Source: Lachnospiraceae bacterium
Lineage (GTDB): Bacteria > Bacillota > Clostridia > Lachnospirales > Lachnospiraceae
Direction of reading: 5' to 3'
DNA length: 45,515 nucleotides
Assembly (NCBI GenBank): GCA_024405115.1
Contig: JAKSPD010000012.1
Span: forward strand, 1 to 45,515
Of this stretch, positions 41,701 through 45,515 are shown piece by piece (the first letter of the stretch is position 1; each line of letters begins with the position of its first letter). Position numbers and translations under genes: made by a program. The notes beneath the pieces are model-generated. The model was not told the origin of the DNA. It saw only the letters and a list, made by a program, of their open reading frames with translations, and did not search any database.

Positions 41701-44700
41701 TCCCACCTTTATCTCCCAGAATACCGGTTATCTGGAAACACCGAAGCCGCTTGGCGCGGGAACATACGTGCTGCTGGAAATAAAAGCTCCGGCCGGATAT
41801 GTGCGCTCTGACCCCGTAGCAGTGGAAATATATTCTGACAAAGTCACCTATTACAGCGAAGGTCAGAGGAAAGAGGCACCACAGTTTCCGGATGATGGTA
41901 AATCGGAGCTTTTTATAGAGGATGAGCCCATAAAGCTTACGGTAGAAAAAGTAAAGGAATCATCAGCGGAATCCAGCGATAAAAACTCGGGAAAGGCCGT
42001 GACATACCGGTATTCCGGAAGAGTGGACGGCAGCATTAACGAACTTTCAGATAAAAGCAATTTTGTGTATGCATTTAATGATTCCGGCAATTACCAGGGA
42101 TACGCCTGGAAAAAAGGAACCCTTGAGTATCTGGCACGCATAAAGGAATTTTTTGAAAATGATGCGGATCCGCTTACTAAAGTTGAGATAGTCTATAACG
42201 GTAACCTTTTTGCAGGTTACGGATACATTACCAGACCTCTGCTGACAGCGGACGACGGAAATAAATACGTGACAGGAGCCACTCTCACACTGTTTGAGGC
42301 AGTGGAACTTGAAAGAAACAGTGACCGCGAGTTTGGAAGGAGCGACCACTCATTTTCCGGTCTTTCCGTAGTCCGTGACGTGAACGCTTCGGTTAAAGGA
42401 ATTAAGGCGGAAGGGAGGGACATCCTTTTTTATTCACTGGATTCCCTCGAGGTAACTGAAACAAGGAGAATAAACGGAACTGATGTCTTATACGGGTATG
42501 ACATGAACCATTGTCCTGTGCCTTTAAGACAGCTCATTTCGGACAGCTTGAATTATCATAAAGACGACAGGGAAATATCCGTTTATGCATTTCAGGGAGG
42601 AACCCCCGTTTTTGAACTCACAGGCGGGAATCTGGAAATGATAAGCTACTCCAGGATCAACAAAACGCTTACGGTTGATAAAGATACAATGGTTTATCAT
42701 CTTGATGCAGATGGAAACAGGGATTCGCTTGTTGATCCTTACACCGGTATGGCATATGTCATCGAAAGGGACGACGGAAAAACGAAATACTTGGCATGGG
42801 CTGTGGAAGTCATTCGTGACGAAAGCGGAAACGTGGTTGCAATGGATAAGATCACGACAGCAAGAACTGCCACCATAGGAGAAAACGATGTAACGCTGTC
42901 TGGTGATTCAATCACTGTCTCAAGGGCATTAAGGCCGGATGGTGAAATGGTTTCGGGTATGGCGGCGTCATATGATTATCCGGAGACCGGTTCTATATCA
43001 GGAACCTGGAAATCGGACGGAAGCGGACAGTCACATGTACAGACATCCTTAAGGAAAGATAAGATGGGCGGCAACATGAACGGGGAACCCCTTACCACTG
43101 ACAATAACGGAACGTTCAGAAAGGAGTATGATCCGGTTTATGACAGTTACGGGAACACTGTTTATTATCAGAGAAGTAATGAAACTTATTCAAAAGGTAC
43201 CGATGTTCATGACAGGAACGGTAACTATGTAAGGTATGATTATTCGGATGAAATAAAGGAGTATGACAGTGCATCTTATGCGTGCCGCGAAGACACAGAT
43301 GAAGCTGTAAATATATATCACCGTTACGGTGAGGGATACGTACTTCAGAACACATGGGTCACTTCAGAATATGCACCGAATGATCCTTTTAATGAGATGA
43401 TGACTGACGGACAGGCTGACATAATAAAAAGACTTCCGGAAGGCACATACATCATGGAAGAACTTAAGACACCGGACGGATACGTAAGTTCATTTCCTGT
43501 GGGAGTTACGGTAAAAGAGCAGGAAACAATGCAGTATGCGAAGATGGTGGATTACACGACAAAGCTTGAAATATCCAAATTGTCATCGGAAACGCACATG
43601 CCTTTAGGCGGTGCGGAGCTTGCGCTTTTTCCCGCAAGGAGGATATACAGCACGGATTATGAGAAATACCCAAAGGGATATTTCCTTGTGAAGACCTCTG
43701 TTGAACCGGTTACCTATAAGAGCACGGAATGGACTGTCTCTGACCAGGTCATGCTGACCGCAAGATGGATAACAACGGATGAGGGACCTGTTTATCTGGA
43801 AGGCATTCCAGAAGGGGAATATATCCTGGAAGAACTTTCGGCACCGGATGGGTTCAGAAAGGCAGCACCGGTTGAAATCGAAATTGATTCCCTGCCTGAG
43901 GTTGTGAATGTCACCATACATGATGACTGTACGGAAGTGGTGGTGGAGAAATACTGCATAGAAACCGGGACATCATTAAGGAAAAAGCTGAAGGGGGCGG
44001 AGTTTACCCTGCATGAAGCAGAAACGGACGCTTTTGGGAATCTTGTCCATGATGAAAACGGATCCGTAAGGTACAGGCCTTCAGTGCTTTCTGCATGGAC
44101 CTCATCAAATGAGAACGAGTGGACGGGATTTGCCGAAAAATTTCGTGAGGCTTACAGGGCACACGGCAGTGAGATGGTATCGTTCGGGTTTTCGGATGAT
44201 GAGGGTGTAAGTCATACCGCCATGGTCACGGGATTGATCACGCTGGATGCCGCACTGGCTGGCGGGTTATCCATGAAATATCCTACGAACGCACTGTTCA
44301 CGGTTGAGGATGAGCTTGGAAGGATAACAAGGGTCAGGGCCTACGGACAGAGGCCATCTGACGGAAAACCTGACTTTGCGTTAGAATTCCAGTTTGATTA
44401 CAAAGAGCTTTCCCCTGTAAATGAAAACGCTTTTTCCTACACTTCGCTTTCAGGGGAGAGGCATTTCAAAGGCTTAAGCGTGGAAGGAAAATACGTGGCA
44501 GTGGAAGTAACTTCCCCTGCCGGCTATGAAAAGGCAGGATTGACAGTCATTGAGGTGAATGATGGGAGAGATCCTCAGAAGTTCTATATCAGGGACATGG
44601 AAACCGAAACCCCGCCGGTCCCGGTAACAAAAGAAACAGAAGTCCATTTTCATAAAACAGACGCCGTAACCGGGGAAGAACTTCCAGGTGCCCATGTGGA

Positions 44701-45475
44701 GGTAAGGGACAGCGAGGGCAGGCTTATAGATGAATGGACTTCTTCAGACAAACCACATGAAATAAAGGGAATCCTGGAAGCCGGAAAAAAATACCGCTTC
44801 ATTGAAACGGTAAGTCCGGATGGCTACGCGCTTTCAGAGTCAGTTGAGTTTGAGGTAAATGACGACGGAACGATCCAGAATGTCTACATGGAAGATAAGC
44901 CTGTGGAAAAAGTGCCGGATCCCACATTTGGACCGGAGCCGGAGACAACGGAACCGGAAGAAACTGAAACACACTCAGAACATGAAACAGTTCCGGAAAC
45001 GACGAAACATTTTACACCATATGATGAACCTTCGGGTGAAACCGTAAAAACTTCGCATCCGGAAAGAGAGTTCATTGTCACTGTAAGAAAAACTGACGGA
45101 GTGTCGGGAAAGGGAGTAGAAGGAGCGGAGTTTACGCTCTATGACAGGGAGACCGGCATTAGGTTAATGAAGCTTCAGACTGATGAGTCAGGGGGATGCG
45201 TTTTTTCCGGTCTGAAAGAAGGAGGGCATTACATCGTAAAAGAAACCGGGGCACCGGAAGGATATACGTTATCGCCTGAGGAAAGGTACCTGACCGTAAA
45301 GGGAACGTATAAGAATGACGCGGTCATATACTGGGTGGATCAGCCGGAAAGGTTCAAAAAATTCGGCCTCCTTTATGCAACCGGGGACACATCCCCTTCG
45401 GTACCGCTTCTTCTTACAAACCTTGTGGCTTTACTGTTGCTTTATCTTTTTATATGCAGAAAGGAGGAACCTTAA
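35753..45475 (+). CDS. Giant SpaA/Cna-B-type surface adhesin
   Basis: The protein has 3,240 residues. ATG 35753 is preferred over GTG 35741, with GTGGTGA upstream. A basic signal peptide (1-38) is followed by an N-terminal region (40-360) of unknown fold with LQCIDAYAELGPQGGY. SpaA/Cna-B-like domains recur at about 362-560, 793-950, 1510-1600, 1867-2035, 2602-2700, 2726-2930, 2962-3050 and 3105-3195. They show paired KxD starts (VRKTDGVSGKGVEGAEFTLY) and ExxAPxGY ends (VKETGAPEGYTL), the Lys and Glu expected for isopeptide bonds. A Thr/Glu/Pro-rich spacer lies at 3050-3105. The tail is YATGDTSP, a hydrophobic helix and RKEEP: a sortase-type anchor with an unusual motif. No sortase gene is in the window. 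Confidence 0.88.
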   Translation: MAKRVKIIREVQRKATAVLLTAVLIFSAAFPDVLISYGSTLGDVGTVIPRLGPYMDNTLQCIDAYAELGPQGGYEHDGDSYVRVLPSSTLTKYEEGLLFWGSFFLFAVIPASDEDGFSDMDLDGIRNGYDSLLSAGLPVEGIYYQDFNRLIHNSSIQSKYPLIKSLAADDTKARQYLDAMGLMGGLGGEAGIGGRTVPSVFSGHMSLDTRLVIGTSLSVDTGDPEFLRQVKIEFAPYDDSENFSTVPCGGWSYVINGGEVAFSNPDEDAKGAFIRFNTEGTDYMAAGGSFATPLDAYEELLEVWIVENCNGGNNGGILEASRHQRFASLSFDGGNTVMPYAELGRTTPLGGGDGAFSFTSYSHEEKFTSHYNLKIFKGDYETGKPLSGASFTVYESTDGINFTDIGGVTTGTDGTAGKTVEHHETFRATFCDGHPAPAFTEVPEEETDPETGLLLNEDEILSAQEANMAAASGWLTTLSECEAFSGNGHYHYVMEGVSEAEISSVASYGGYPGDVPDAGPSCSDDGGTAFVKSGCKSARDLSYERFIHKEYHYTFREINARSGYVLHGGHQDDMPIEVIRTNSSEAGAVSAFTGKYSDDISTGGGLFGVTVLSASKKLSDIKKEHKVNVPEETEKRELSFGVLLKSAVSSIIGEGKGTPSEAEKNIQKENEETVTKTTESAQGYGEHVTPVEILEEDTSENVEDVEEVIELPVENTITEFFDGAVKKVRGLFTIESFAAEGTGPDGIFYEGYGESAYQPAGTGVIKGPSDNQSHCNDVDGEGNMWRVYDHRTEGEIHINKRDLDLSDNVSSLFDDYGRENGDGTLTGALYGLFAASDIIHPDGHTGVVYAADDLVSIAETDIDGNASFLVNRVGPDCTFDYVTGTVTRRNNRDISTVTNLYDHSHTETDYSEGGHERIYEDLKTQSGSEWIGRPLLLGSYYVKELKRSEGYELSIGKKDGIITNFGQDLNADTGGTVSRGMAAVSKKPWSDVQIRGGRSLYDYPDPGDHDYNEIYFDVISTGTGAEGFDMKLSGFPSGTKLYRLDEGSGTVTYEVGTGIYDLVNVLDESGNPVELQAVTGYDYPVYDSMGMPETYVTYPDAEVKNIQKLSEKPLNPDKVSEALSAGEEGMDEGEVFLALSDTFNASDYFLFVKAKTERILRANGRKTPLEGGRYSGVSFGSFDDGDTVAGTYGAPVVTVSIPGPLSNADLIESIVSFYADSAYFTYGGVKSVTDDGSFYRVELYAGTSSMKTFYTEVSGVPAVFCPVEHESSSDDMQRYVWAVYTDVMMTNLPDGIPVFGRYEAINETSGLLSAYLKPKASAKDPVSYDLQSYEEVKTGFYPAGTCPVYDALGNIIYKTEYRERKVSRTVNAVTSAWTYLSDVDEGGIIHIDTSYTDHYGIPHDDALSETIGFLAVVPSDEGRHVTLTESDIVSMGEMNACGYAAGDSVSIGEYYTLVKKVSVSVKTGMGHLSGLTGPESYIAVCDLDYPGQEKVKQDAGTLDNRIIVHERPVRQSVKVRKTIALNGDCNGDGTGDSYMNNTYGVDEVIKETNFRFKAYLKSNLERLSCDDDGNIVWVDEGEWPDIDKSTGTGDSMSIISVNVRTIDVIPGSRKILEVKDGFYNYEKFFDAVDAANTDKWDDDAPTYSSFRPIGNYVNRSAYQVQNAKRSDRVRQFAITWYLEDEVKALTRDVPNSFTGIGFTEREADRLISENTYQGTVFDEALYNAILKAEEYLRPFYRYDIDGIYSIRWDHEEGGGTDGDYTTLSADVHDLEETAGRSAYLPYGKYVIVEQQPRYTGEEAGAFNDFINKWYRTDAPKEIEVPKVYDGSYTHREIPYTLTVPTSWTYYDSTSFTGFSDAVFTNELYYTRLRIEKTDSETHEDILHDDAVFAVYKAERDMSTGNVIFYEADTEITGSKEFMEGYCRKETVVPVSDGVYKGIVAAGTPKCSESGLITLSGTDEYSTKMNIVAKKEETNLSTVPPTFISQNTGYLETPKPLGAGTYVLLEIKAPAGYVRSDPVAVEIYSDKVTYYSEGQRKEAPQFPDDGKSELFIEDEPIKLTVEKVKESSAESSDKNSGKAVTYRYSGRVDGSINELSDKSNFVYAFNDSGNYQGYAWKKGTLEYLARIKEFFENDADPLTKVEIVYNGNLFAGYGYITRPLLTADDGNKYVTGATLTLFEAVELERNSDREFGRSDHSFSGLSVVRDVNASVKGIKAEGRDILFYSLDSLEVTETRRINGTDVLYGYDMNHCPVPLRQLISDSLNYHKDDREISVYAFQGGTPVFELTGGNLEMISYSRINKTLTVDKDTMVYHLDADGNRDSLVDPYTGMAYVIERDDGKTKYLAWAVEVIRDESGNVVAMDKITTARTATIGENDVTLSGDSITVSRALRPDGEMVSGMAASYDYPETGSISGTWKSDGSGQSHVQTSLRKDKMGGNMNGEPLTTDNNGTFRKEYDPVYDSYGNTVYYQRSNETYSKGTDVHDRNGNYVRYDYSDEIKEYDSASYACREDTDEAVNIYHRYGEGYVLQNTWVTSEYAPNDPFNEMMTDGQADIIKRLPEGTYIMEELKTPDGYVSSFPVGVTVKEQETMQYAKMVDYTTKLEISKLSSETHMPLGGAELALFPARRIYSTDYEKYPKGYFLVKTSVEPVTYKSTEWTVSDQVMLTARWITTDEGPVYLEGIPEGEYILEELSAPDGFRKAAPVEIEIDSLPEVVNVTIHDDCTEVVVEKYCIETGTSLRKKLKGAEFTLHEAETDAFGNLVHDENGSVRYRPSVLSAWTSSNENEWTGFAEKFREAYRAHGSEMVSFGFSDDEGVSHTAMVTGLITLDAALAGGLSMKYPTNALFTVEDELGRITRVRAYGQRPSDGKPDFALEFQFDYKELSPVNENAFSYTSLSGERHFKGLSVEGKYVAVEVTSPAGYEKAGLTVIEVNDGRDPQKFYIRDMETETPPVPVTKETEVHFHKTDAVTGEELPGAHVEVRDSEGRLIDEWTSSDKPHEIKGILEAGKKYRFIETVSPDGYALSESVEFEVNDDGTIQNVYMEDKPVEKVPDPTFGPEPETTEPEETETHSEHETVPETTKHFTPYDEPSGETVKTSHPEREFIVTVRKTDGVSGKGVEGAEFTLYDRETGIRLMKLQTDESGGCVFSGLKEGGHYIVKETGAPEGYTLSPEERYLTVKGTYKNDAVIYWVDQPERFKKFGLLYATGDTSPSVPLLLTNLVALLLLYLFICRKEEP

Positions 45476-45515
45476 GTTTCAATAAACATTGATAATAGTG
45501 ATTAAATGTGTTTAA

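Overview
The window looks like chromosomal DNA of an anaerobic Bacillota, most likely a Lachnospiraceae-type clostridium. This rests on moderate GC content, strong AGGAGG ribosome sites with many TTG and GTG starts, TGn-extended -10 promoters, tRNAs without an encoded CCA, a Firmicute-style ethanolamine microcompartment locus, and cell-wall-binding repeats and SpaA-type giant surface proteins. No species can be named from sequence reading alone.

Layout. 1-370: hairpin-forming tandem repeats, then tRNA-Met(CAT), tRNA-Leu(TAA) and a terminator. 390-3333: two coupled membrane proteins of unknown function and a DUF4349 lipoprotein. 3431-5166: a NifU-like scaffold plus GGGtGRT-family gene pair. 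5200-5570: a structured intergenic region. 5570-6860: a small transcription unit, EutS - EutS-like - EutP, with its own promoter and terminator. 7094-23300: a 20-gene unit behind a strong extended -10 promoter flanked by a 12-bp direct repeat. 23342-23881: a DUF2284 protein. 23987-25972 (minus strand): uvrB. 26103-29878: gpmI and comEC. 29883-45475: four secreted or surface proteins, ending with a 3,240-residue SpaA/Cna-B adhesin.

The central 18 kb encodes an ethanolamine-utilisation bacterial microcompartment (BMC). EutH imports ethanolamine. EutBC (AdoCbl-dependent ammonia lyase) splits it to acetaldehyde and ammonia. EutA reactivates the lyase, EutT makes AdoCbl, and PduS (with shell protein PduT as an electron port) reduces cobalamin. 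EutE converts acetaldehyde to acetyl-CoA, the iron-type alcohol dehydrogenase makes ethanol and regenerates NAD+, and PduL converts acetyl-CoA to acetyl-phosphate. Shell parts are EutM, EutL, EutN, PduT, a EutK-like hexamer with a C-terminal SAP/Rho-N-like domain, and four EutS-type proteins, one very divergent. No EutV/EutW regulator, AdoCbl riboswitch, EutD or acetate kinase was seen.

The most unusual points are: the separate EutS-EutS-EutP mini-unit and overall EutS/EutP duplication; the divergent EutS-like protein opening the main unit; the direct-repeat operator candidate; the EutK-like protein with an exchanged C-terminal domain; Pdu-type electron-transfer parts in an Eut locus; a near-consensus orphan promoter pointing antisense into uvrB; a probably leaderless uvrB; a probable AUU start codon; and the hairpin arrays upstream of the tRNAs.
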